Shown here: positions 22,509 to 32,922 of the stretch, piece by piece
How positions within the stretch are numbered: position 1 is the stretch's first letter
Layout of the letters: the number at the start of each line of letters is the position of its first letter
Source: Pseudomicrostroma phylloplanum
Lineage: Eukaryota > Basidiomycota > Exobasidiomycetes > Microstromatales
Length of the DNA: 64,000 nt
Reading direction: 5' to 3'
NCBI GenBank assembly: GCA_039545275.1
Contig: BCHS01000003.1
Span: forward strand, 1,285,561 to 1,349,560
Made by a program: the position numbers and the translations under genes
The notes under the pieces: generated by a model
What the model saw: only the letters and a program-made list of their open reading frames with translations
Databases searched by the model: none
Told to the model about the DNA's origin: nothing

Positions 22509-25236
22509 CTACAGTGTCCCGTCCTCCCGAGAGACACGCAAAGAAACTATTGTAGCGGGAGAGGTCATCCCTCGATCAAACATGGCTTCCCACTCTTCCA
22601 TCAACAGCCTCCTACATTCGTTGAAGCAATCCCTCTCGATGTCAAGTAGCTCATGGTTCTCGTCCAGGGTGCCTTTGCCCTCGAAAAGGCTGTTGATGAC
22701 TCTCTCGGGATCGTCCGCATCGCTTTCGTCCCAATGCCATGTCGTGAGCCTTTCTTCGAGGTCCTCTACGGATACCTTTCTATCGAAAGCGTCGGACAGG
22801 TATGCGGTGAGTCTTTGTCGACCAGCGTGTATTGTCTTCCGCAGGTTCTCCATGAGCTCGAGGAATTGGTCCTCCGGTTCCGAACAGTACTTTTCCAGAG
22901 CCTGACAGATGGGAAGTGATTGAAAATGGATACCGTCAGTGAATGGTCCAGAAGAGAGAACATATTCGAAATACCTACATTTTCCCAGAACAACGGTTTG
23001 CTCCACAACGAAGCCTTGTCAGTGAGCAGGTACGTCTCTAGCATCCCTTCACGCCCCTGGCTCACTCCACGGTTGGGCGCCGTCTGTAGTAAGTACATGG
23101 AAGGGAGAGTGAGAGAGGTAGAAGGCAGAGACCAATGCAGGATTGCGTATGCAATCAGGAGACACGGCTTACTCACGTTCCAGAAGAGCAGGTAGAGCGA
23201 AGCCTCCAGGTCATCGATGTAACGATGACTATGCACATTCACCTCTCGCTGTGCTTCATGGAGGTCGGGCAGGCGTTTCCGGATTTTGGCCAATACGAGC
23301 CGGAGGCGATCGTTGTACGTCTTGTCAGGTGCCTCCTGGTACGCGTCTCGCCATCTGGGGGCGCGCACTATCACGGAGACCACACTTTCCCAACGTCCGA
23401 TAGCTTGCTCGGCGCTGGCGTAGCAGGTAGGCGCGAACATTGTGTCACCTGCGCATATGTCGTCTTTAGCTCGGTCGATTGTCGCGACTGTGTCCGGTTT
23501 CCCTGGCTGTCGACCTCGTTCTGAACTTTTGCTGACGTTTGCATAGTCTATCAGAAGAAGAGTCTTTTGAGTGCCGCGCAGGAGGCGAACATTGCCATCG
23601 TTGATGTCGCGAAAATGGTAACCACCCTCTGCGAGCAGGAGGAGCTGCTCCACAAGCTGTAGATGAATATGCAGTACAGCAGACAGGGGGCCATAGGGGC
23701 TGATGTGGAGTCCAAGACGCTGCTTCGTCACCAAGACGCTGGCGGTCCTAGCAGGAATCTGGAATGCAGAGCCCGGCGTCGCCATCTCTGCAGTCGTCTT
23801 CTGAAATCCAGTGGGAGCCCTCGCCAGACCGATGGGTATAGGAGCGTTGGGCATCTTCAAGTTCGCTTGCATATCGCGCAGCACTGCCAACTCGCGCCAC
23901 ACCAGACGATCGTCTAGACACGAAGCCTTGACCACCAGCACCCTTTCTTCGCTGTCACCGTCTTTGTCAGCGAAGACTGCAGTACCCGATCTGAAAGGCC
24001 CCGGGCGCAACTTGAGTGGTTGCATTCGCCTCTCGACTTGTACAGGGTCCGGGTGCGACACACCTTGGATCTCAAAGCACGTTTGGGCACCAAGGTCCCA
24101 GTGACCGTTGAGAAGCATCGAATGATCCTCGACAGAAAGAAGAATCAGGATCTTCACAATCTCGATTTGGTCGTTGGGAGCTCGAGTGTCGAAGATTTGA
24201 GAGCAGCCATACATATCTGGGTTGACGTACCAAAGGCGTACAAAGTGTCCAGACCACGTCACAAAGTGCATGTGCGAGGTGACAGCACGGTAGCGGAAGA
24301 CTTCGCCCTGCCAGAGCAATGAACCGTCAGGTACAGCTGTCAGCGCTCACATATCGCATGAACCTCAACGTGGGATGCTTGTCCGAGCCTCACCGTATAC
24401 CACAGGGTCCACAGGATGGTTCTATCCAGCCAATCGAACCAGTCTTGCGACCCAACCCGTATAAAGGAGAGAAGATTCGACCAGTACTGCGCTTTTTGAT
24501 CTCTTGCTGAAGAGGTCGTTGGTTGCTTTGAGCCCTGTACAAAGATATTCGCCGTCCCACTCTCGTAATCATCATGTTGCTCCCTCGTGTACTGGACAGC
24601 GTATATAGGTCGAATCGTGTTCAGCGAAGATCGTTACACAATCGGTTGCGTGATGCGCGAATTCCCACTCACATCTTCAACTGTCCACTCATGCTTTCTG
24701 TAAAATCTGCCATACTCGGATTGTTCGACATTGAAGTGCTTCCGCACCGAATTGCTCAATTCGAGGATGGCGTCCACGATCCGTTCCTCGTAATGCTCGT
24801 CTGTCTCAACCGTCTCATCAATGCTTTCGAAAGCCTGTGAGACTTCTGATGTAGCCACGATCCTTCTGGCAGCTTCATCAATCTCTAGCGTCGTGTTCAT
24901 GGTGTAGACTCCGGGATGGAAGCGCCCTTTGGCATAATGCTTCACCAGGTAGAGATGAGAAGCAAAAATTTCGTCCTCATCGAGATCCTCGAGTCGAATC
25001 CAGGGCGTGGGTGCCCGTATGGCTTCAAGTCTTGCTCGCAAGATGGCCGCTCGCTTCTTGTCTGTGATGCCCAGAAGACGACTTGGAACGATGTTCCTCC
25101 ACTGTAGGGGTCTCGTGGTAGGCGGCACCGTCACAAGGCGGAAGGAGAAGTTGAAGGCTTGGGAAACGTTCTGTTCACCAGCTGCTGCGCGAGTGACTGG
25201 CACCGCCCGGCCCTCTGTAGAGGCGTTCGTGGACAT
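22509..25236 (-). CDS. FunK1-like fungal protein kinase, tandem copy A
   Basis: Five exons: 25236-24673, 24591-24394, 24307-23177, 23083-22979, 22901-22509. All are phase 0, giving 796 aa. Exon number, phases and join positions mirror copy B, so the pair arose by whole-gene tandem duplication. Core motifs are PGPFRSGTAVF (loop), VVKASC (Lys381), HFRDINDGN (Asp488, Asn493), LIDYAN (Asp508; the usual DFG Phe-Gly is replaced by Tyr-Ala), and HRYIDDLEAS. An N-terminal domain shares FSF-R and VP-RLLGI blocks with copy B but lacks its repeats. Exon 2 shares a YWSN ... DW block. The last exon holds INSLFEGKGTLD and HELLDIERDCF. Divergence between copies is substantial outside these blocks. Family assignment rests on motifs only. 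Confidence 0.75.
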
Positions 25237-25960
25237 GTTAGGCTCGCTGGCGGATGGTGGAGGATTTTGAGCGTGGGATGGGTGCAGGAAGGCCCTGATC
25301 TTTGTATCGCTGGAGATGTTAGCGAGCAGAGAAGCTCGTCTTCTAATTTGTCGCCATCGGCTCTTACCTATTCAGGCACGCAGACAATATGATCCCGCAG
25401 ATGAAAGGACGCAAGAGTCAAATACTTCCGAAGTGGTCCCCCGACTCACTTGGATTACTCATACTATATCAGTGTGGGATGACGTTGAGCTGAACCACGT
25501 GCGCTAGGAGGGACGCGGATCTGAAACAACCAGGTCCCCCCTCACCCCTTTCCGCGTTTCAATCGGCCGAGAGGGAATAGCTGCGGACAGGCTGACATCT
25601 TTCACTGCAAGGCGCCACACACTGAGGACTCACGATCGCTCCTCAGGGGACGAGGAGGAGAGATAAGTAGACAGAGTGTATGACGAGCAACAAGTGGGAA
25701 TAAGAGCAAAATTTGCTTTGGCAAAAGCAAAAGGGAAATAGGAAGACAGGAATCGACTGTGACCGCCGCTACCACTGCCGCATCGCTGTCGCTACTACTA
25801 CTGTTCCACTCGCCTGACTGCCTGCCCGCCTGCTTGCCTGCCTGTACCTCCTTGCTCACTTTGCTTGCTTACTTGCACCTTCACCCGACCTAGCGATCTA
25901 CAGCTGACCGATCCACATACCATCTCCCAATATCTCATGTGCCCCCCCCCCCCCCCTTGC
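25237..25960. other. Intergenic: kinase A promoter and CYC8 3' flank
   Basis: 724 bp containing a 15-C homopolymer right after the CYC8 stop (listed separately) and GCCT-rich repeats around 25810-25850. No gene seen. Confidence 0.5.
25942..25956. repeat. C15 homopolymer just downstream of CYC8 stop
   Basis: Fifteen consecutive C on the plus strand, a G15 in the CYC8 transcript sense, four bases past the stop codon. Such runs are prone to length error in sequencing and to slippage. Confidence 0.85.
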
Positions 25961-28900
25961 CTACTTTCCTTCATCCATCTTATTCTCATCCACATCCACC
26001 TTCTCCCCCTCTTTCTCCTTCTCTCCTTCCGTCTCTTTTGCTTCACCTTCGCCAGTAGCGCCCACAACGGCTTTGACTTCTCCTTCCTCGGCCTCTTCTT
26101 CCACTTCGCCTTCCTCCTTGCTAGAGTTGCCCACAACCTCAATTGACGTCGCCGCTACAGGCTCAGCAGCAGCAGGTGCCGCTGCTGTTGCAGCTGCTGC
26201 CTCTTCTACCGTCTCTGCTTCTGCTGCTGAAGTCGCCTGATCTGCTGCAGCGGGAGCAGAAGCGGTGTCAGCGGCAGGCTCAGTGAGCTTGTCAGCTGCC
26301 GCTTCAAGCGCAGGAGCAGCTACTGGAGCTTCCGTCTCCTTTGTGGCATCTTGCACCTCAGAGACGGCAGTAGCAGCCTGAGGAGCTTCAGTAGCAGCGA
26401 CTGACTCCGCTCTCTCTGCAGCGGCGCCCGTCGAAGGGGCTACCCCGTCAGCCGTCGTCGTCGCGGCCTCTTCATGTCTAGGCTTCTTGCTCTGGCTCGG
26501 CCCCGCTCCAGGAGAAGCAGGTGCGCCATCTGTCACAGCAGCTGCTTCATCTCGACTTGCGCTGTGCGAAGATGGGCTCTGCGGCTTGCCATTGGGAGCA
26601 TCGCTGCCATTGGTCTCGTCCGCCGAGCGTTTGCCCAGTACGGAAGAGGCAGGCGGGGATGGAGCCTCCTTGTCCGCCGTCACTGGCTCGGATGTCTGCA
26701 CTCCATTGGCGCTGCTGTCCACAGGCGGAGAAGGTTGAGCAGCGGGAGCAGGGCGGGGAGGCATGGCAGCAGAGGCAGAAGCAGCACTAGCGAGGCCTAG
26801 GAGAGCGTCGGCAGCTCCTTCATCGTAGTCCTCATCCACCTTCCTCGACGGCGCAGGACCAGCGCTGGGAACCTCTTCGGGGACATGGCGAGGAGTGTGA
26901 GGAGCAGTACCAGGCTTGCTAGCAGAACCCTTTGAGCCGCGGCTGGGCGGAGGGGACTGGCCTCGAGGAGACTCGACAGCCTTCTTGTTGCGAGGGACAG
27001 GCGAAGCGCCGTCCGCCGTTGCCTTTGGCTTTCGACTTGTCTTCTTGACTCCCTTGATGGCAGAGGCAGGTCCGCCCGGAGGCATTCCACCACCGACCGG
27101 CATCTCACTCTGTTCCTTCTCTCCTGTGCTGCCATCTGAGCGTCGCAATGGTCGGCTTCGATCCAGTGGGTCATAGGGAGGTCCTCCACCCACCGCCTCG
27201 GGGGGACCTCCTGGTCCACCGTATCCCGGCGCGTGATCATAACTGCTGGGCGGCGGAGAATTCCTGCCGTTGCCGTAGCGAGAGGCTGGTGGCTCGCCTC
27301 CTCGAGGCATAGCCTGGTGAGATCCTCCCCTCTGCCACTCTCGTTCCCTCTCCCGCATATCATGCTCTCGCTCTCGATCCATATGAGATGGTGGCAGAGG
27401 TCTGCCGTACTGGTCTACATGGCGAGGATCGCTCGGGTAGGCGTGAGCCGGCTGGTTGCGCGGCGAGTCGCGCGGGTGAGATGGAGGTGGGGGAGCAGCA
27501 TACGATCGAGACATCGAAGGGGACGTCCTCGCTGAGCTGCCAATGGGGGGAGCGTCCATGGGTGCGAATGGCGTCTGCGAGGGGCCTCGAATGCCGCGAT
27601 CATCGATGTTGGGAATAGCAGGAGGTGGGCCTCCCCTCTGAGGCATGTCTCGGTCGATGCCTGGTGAGTGTCGTCCACCTGGACCAGGGAGGTCTCTTGC
27701 GCCGCCCATTCCTTCGCCAGGCGGAGGCGGCCCACCGCCAGGTGGCAGAAGAGGCCCTCCCGGTCCGCCATGTGCATACTGCCCTGGCGGAGGAGCGCCG
27801 CCAATCTGCGAAGGCGGACCAGGGGCGATTCCACTGGCGTTTGCGTACGCAGTAGGATGGACATCTTGAGGAGTCGGAGCAGACGAGACCTGTTCACCCT
27901 TGGCCTCTGCGTTGCGAAGCAGCATCAGTCGCTGCTGAATGTGCTGATTCTCGGGATCCAACTCCGCTGCGCGTGCGTAGGCATCAATGGCATCGGAGAT
28001 CTGATTGTTGCAGGACTCGTAAAGACTGCCCAAGTCGAACCAGACCTCGGAGATGTAGGGGTTCAGACGAATGGCTCGAGAGTATGCATCAAGAGCATCG
28101 CGGAATTGGTTGATCTGGTAGTAGAGGACACCAATCGAGCACCAGAAGGTAGGGTTCTTGCCGTCCCTGTAGACTGCCTGCTGGTACGCCTCGTAGGCCT
28201 TGTTGTAATTCTGACCAGCCATGTAGGCTCTTCCAAGGAGGTACCAGCTCTGCGAGTCGTTTGGATCAGACTCGAGACTCTTCGTCAAGAACTGGATGGC
28301 CCGCTCCTGGTTCTGGAAGCCGGCGTTGGACTGATGATACAGCCATCCCAGCTGCTGCAGAACCTTGGCGTGAGAGGGGTTCTCAGCAAGGACACGCTCG
28401 TAGGCTTCCTTGGCTAGGGCAAAGTCCTTTTGTTGCTCGTAGACGTGCCCGATCTGGAACCAGATGTCAACTTCGGTCAGAGGACGGGGCGGGTTGCTGA
28501 GGATGTAGCGGAAGCACTCTAGACTGGCTCCGAACTTGTTCTGCTGCTTGTAGATGATACCCAGCCTGAAGTAGATTTCGTTGGCCTTTTCGTAGTTGGG
28601 ATCCATTCGCACAACGCTTGCAAAGGCTTCCTCGGCGTGCTCCAGACTGCCGTATCGGTCATACAGAATTCCGATGCCATACCACAGCTTAGGCTCCTTG
28701 GGGTTCGGCAGGTGATATAGAGCCTGCTGGTAGGCAGTGTAGGCCTTCTGCAGATCATCCATCATCAGGTAGCAATGACCTACGCATGGGAGAAGGGCGA
28801 AGCGGGGATGGTCAGCAACGCTTTCGTACGCAGAAGCCCATTCGAAGGTATTCTCTCCCTAGTCTTATTGTCTGACTCACCCATGGCTCCCCACGTCTCT

Positions 28901-29662
28901 CCGCTCTCTGGCACGATATTGAGTACCCTCTGGAAGTAATCCACTGCCTTGCTGAATCGGTCAAGCGATCGGTGCACGCCTGCAATCGCACTGATGGCTG
29001 GCACCGAGTACGGATTATGCCTCAGGGCCGACTCATAGGCCGCGATGGCTCGGTCAAAGTCTTCCATCGACTCAGCAGCGGAACCTGTGGTATTGGGTGA
29101 CGAGAATGCCGGCCTGTGTCAGAGGACCAAACAAGCGTGAATCACCTCACGCTCTCTGGTACTCACCAATCGCAATCCATGCCTGCTCATTAGAGTGGGC
29201 GAGCTTCTGCAGCGTCGACACTGGTTGCCCATCTGCAGGGTGACCATGACTACCAGGCCCTCCTGGGGGACCGGCAGCAGCAGCAGCAGCAGCTTGTGCC
29301 TGTGCCTGCGCTTGTGCCTCAGCTGCCTGTTGTGGTCCCGACACTACCCTAGCAGAACCATTGGCCCTGCTTCCTCCCCCACTTCGTGCAACTCCATTGG
29401 ACTGGATCGGGCCCGGAGGAGGTGCCATTGAGTGGTGATGCGAGTGATGGTGATGAGAAGGCGGGGGAGGCTGATGCGATGGTGCGCCAGTCATGGTCGG
29501 GGGCGGCGGGGGCTGCTGTTGAGCATAGGCGTGGTGAGGAGGGGCGTGCATGGATGGGTAGGGCGGTCCCGCGGGGTGCTGTAGATGCTGCTGTTGTTGA
29601 GATTGCTGACCGGGCGGTGGTGGGAGGGGAGGATGCTGCGAGCTGCCCAGGACTGGCGGCAT
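25961..29662 (-). CDS. CYC8: Cyc8/Ssn6 general transcriptional co-repressor (TPR protein)
   Basis: Exons 29662-29167, 29084-28881 and 28779-25961 (phases 1 and 1) give 1172 aa. Exon 1 is a Gln/Pro/His-rich leader ending in NEQAWIAIG, the start of TPR 1. Exon 2 holds the ALRHNPYSVPAISAIAGVH and FQRVLNIVPESGETWGAMG repeats, and exon 3 opens with HCYLMMDDLQKAYTAYQQAL. About ten tetratricopeptide repeats follow, to about residue 530. The rest is Pro/Gly-rich and then Ala/Glu-rich with an acidic tail. Splicing restores the near-invariant WGAMGHCYLMMDDLQKAY sequence of Cyc8 orthologues. The protein pairs with Tup1 and is recruited by DNA-binding repressors, including in glucose repression. Confidence 0.95.
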
Positions 29663-31644
29663 GGCTTCACGTCGCTATGGACGGGAGAGGGGGAAGGGAG
29701 GAGGGGGGGAGAAGGTTCGAGCTGAGGAGGACCACAAGGCGCTTGGCTGTGTCTTCGTTCGATGTGCAATGGCGAGGCTGGGGTGCCCGATTGCTTCCAC
29801 TTTGCACACTTTTTCCTTTGCTGTCGAATCGAGGGGCAGGGCAGCCACCACTCAGGGCACAAGAGGCGGCCTGAAGGCAATGAAGCAACTACGATCGGGT
29901 TTGCGGCCGCGGTTGCCGTTGCCTTGGGCCCTTTGATTGATGAGAATGCAGGCAGGCGGGCGGCCGGAGAGCGATTCAGGAACAGTCGCCAAGGAGTAAG
30001 GAGACACGCGGTGCCGATGAGTGCTTTTAGTGCCTGAAGGATGGAATACACGGAACGAGTCTTTGCTCCGAAGCCGGCCAATTGGTTCTCGGCTCACGCC
30101 TAGGTCGGACGATTAATGGTCCCTTGTTTGCTCCGAGGGGAAGGGGTTTGCTTCTCTTTGCGAGTCAATGGCCTCTGCCCTGAATGGAGGGGATGAGGGC
30201 TATTGAAGTTGGCTTGGCCGACGATAAGGGTAGGATGATGGAGGACCTTGTCAGGACAAAAGGCCAGAAGGAAGCACTCGTCCAGCGATAGTGACGATGA
30301 GTAGAGACGGAACGTATACGACGCGGCAGGAAGAAGGTAGTGGTGGTGGAGGTGTTGGTGTTGAGAATACCGAGTGAAAAAACCGAGAGGCGAGGTTCTG
30401 ACGGGTGTGATGTGGTGGATGGGTGAGTGGGGGTGGGGGGAGATTATGGTATGTGGAAGAGAGTCGGGAGATCTGAGATGGCGTGGTGGGAAGAGAAGGC
30501 GAGTGGAAGGGGGAGGGGCAGGAGGGGGGGGGCGGCAGGACAGGACAGGTAAGGGCGGCGGGTGATGCGAGGCGATGCGAGGCCCAGGAAGCAGCAAGCA
30601 GTAAGCAAGATGGAGCGACGGAGCAGCAACAGCGCCGGCACACACGGGGGCGGCGATCGAACGCCTCTTTTTTTTCCCCTTGTCGCAGGGCGGCGGGCCA
30701 TAGCTAAGCCGTCGGAGCAGGACGAGGAGAGTTAAGATCAGCGACAGCAAGCCATGCACTGCTTGGGCGCATCAGCTGAGACCCGGACGTTGCGTCGCCG
30801 ATGCACGCGAGCGGGGATATCAGCCCCCCCTCCCCCGCTCAGCCAGGGCGGGGCGGCCGAGAGAAAGAGAGAGCGGGCGGGCCAGCACGATGATGCCACG
30901 CTCACACGGCTGGCTGAGACTGCATCTCTCAATCAGAGGAAGAAGCCAAGGCGGGACCAGACAGACCGACAGACCGACAGACAGCCGACAGCAACCAAGC
31001 CAAGTCCGGAAAAAGCCCAGCCTGCTCACAGACGCGCGCCCAGACGAAGAGGCGAAGAGATTCAAAAGCACGACATAGATCTGGCTTGGCAGCGCAGCCA
31101 GCAAAGCAACGCACAGCACAGAAGCGCGAATCGCTAGCCCCGCTACCGCACCAACGAAAAGCGTCGCGGCTAGATAGCAAGCCTTATTCATCCTCAGCAA
31201 GAGGCACACTGCTGCCTCAAGCCTCGCATCCTCCTGTTCCGCTCAAGCCCCCGCCCCGCACTGGCCTTCACGGTCTCGGTCTCACTCTATTCAAGGACTG
31301 ACAGACAGACACCCTTTTGTCGTCCCCGATTTGCTCTCCTTACCTCGAGGCGGCTTCGACTCTCCGGACGGGCGTGTTCTATGTCCGGACAGACAGTCAC
31401 GGCGCACCGCGGCCGGCCGGCCTTTTTTCCCTTTCTTTCTGCCTATCCGAAGTGCAATCAGACAGGGGCCGGCAGCCAGCCCGCTTGAGTCTCGCGTGCG
31501 CGTGCGCGTGCGATGCCTGACCTCGCTTCCGATCCGACCCTTGCGTTCCTTCGCCCCTGCCTTCCTTCCGTCTGGGAGCAACGAGCGCAGACACACACGC
31601 AGACGCACACGCATAGCACAAGGTGGCTATAGCTCCCCACAGTC
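29663..31644. other. Long divergent promoter region, CYC8 and SLX9
   Basis: 2.0 kb between divergent starts. CT-rich transcript-sense leader sequence lies upstream of CYC8, and there are GACAGACC-type short repeats near 30955-30990. The 219-codon minus-strand frame at 30100-30759 is Pro/His/Ser/Leu-rich and looks like a translated pyrimidine-rich leader, so it is not called. Confidence 0.5.
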
Positions 31645-32556
31645 ATGGTGAGTGCAGTGCAAGATCCAGAGGGACAGGCACCGCAGTAGCGGTTGGAGCC
31701 CTTGGTGCTGACTCATGACCATGACCATGACGTCTTTCTGCTTCCCTTTGCTTTGCGCAGGCCCGCCTACCTACCATTGCCGCCCGCGCTCCTCCGCGAC
31801 GCAAGACGTCCTCCTCTCACTCGCACCCCACTTCGCAACCAGCAGCCACCCACAACCACAATGCCGTGACAAAGGCAGCCAAGCGCTCCGCCAAGAGGAG
31901 CAAAGTCCAAGCCCTCTCTGCTCCTTCTGGTGAGACTACACAGAGCAACGCAGAGCGACACAGGGCTCTTGGTATTGCTCCTACCATCTCGAAGAGCGCT
32001 TTGAGGCGGCGCAAGAGGAAGTTGAGGGATGAGGCCGTTCTTGGGCAAGGCGGGTTGGAGGAGATCAAGGGCCAGCTAGAGGAGCTGGTCAGTGAGGATA
32101 ATGAAGAGGACGAAAAGGCAGTAGATGATGAATTGGTGGGAGAATACCAGCCGGCAATGGCAATGGCGTCAGTGGTACAGGCTGGTCGACCTGCGTCTGA
32201 GAAGAAAGTGGGAAACAAGCTGAGGAAGAGAGTCCTGTGAGTTGCAAATACGCACATGCGACGATATTGACGGGCTCTACTCACTGATATAGCTCTCTGG
32301 TCTACCTACACTACCTCGACTTCACAGCGCTCAAGAATCAATGCGACAGCCCTTTATCCTCAAGGACCTTTACTCAACTCAGCAGCAGCAGCAGCAGCAG
32401 CAGCAGCCCAATGGCCCTACCTCTACCAATCCCACTGCGCCTGCGCCGGCGCCCTCACCCTTTGCTGCTATCCGGAGACATGCTCAGAACTCATTGGGTC
32501 TCACAGCAAGCAGTCCAGCAGCAACGACACAAGGAGGTGACACGGTCATGAAATAG
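31645..32556 (+). CDS. SLX9: Slx9-like ribosome biogenesis protein
   Basis: Exons 31645-31647, 31761-32236 and 32328-32556 give 235 aa. The first coding exon is only the start codon (ATG|GTGAGT), rejoined to GCC CGC CTA (MARLPT). Family features are a basic N-terminal region, the core ISKSALRRRKRKLRDEA, a Glu-rich middle, and a C-terminal FAAIRRHAQNSL block. Slx9 takes part in ITS1 processing and export of pre-40S particles. A nine-residue polyglutamine tract (CAG repeat, about 32376-32405) interrupts the linker before the C-terminal block. Identification is by motif order. SLX9 is a fast-evolving family. Confidence 0.75.
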
Positions 32557-32692
32557 GAAATCCCACGTTACGTCTAATCGCTAAACACACACACGCACGC
32601 ATATGCTCGCATCTGTACTTCTATCACAATCTATACATCTTCTTACATCCACAGCCATACGCGATTGGGCTTGAGCTTCTGTCTGCTGCCTC

Positions 32693-32891
32693 CTATGGCC
32701 CCTCACCAGCATTGATCCTCCTGCAAAGCTCCTTGAGTGCTCTGCCGAGATACTCGTAGTCCTCTAGCTCTAACCAGACTTGCGCCGAGATGCGCCCGTA
32801 GACTTGGTTGTTGTGGGCAGTGAAGCGGAGATACTGGCAGAGAGAGAGAGAGACACAGGCGAAATGAATGAGCGGAGCGGAGTCAACAGGG

Positions 32892-32922
<31 letters not shown>

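Noticed and set aside
22393..22905. 170-codon plus-strand frame antisense to kinase copy A
   Set aside because: Mirror of the conserved C-terminal exon. Ser-rich antisense translation with no independent support.
19535..23523. Kinase copies as inactive pseudogenes
   Set aside because: All ten exons are open with canonical splice sites, and the Lys, HRD Asp, Asn and DFG-position Asp are present in both copies.
30100..30759. 219-codon minus-strand frame upstream of CYC8
   Set aside because: Pro/Ser/His/Leu-rich translation of a pyrimidine-rich leader. No domain and overlaps the expected CYC8 promoter.
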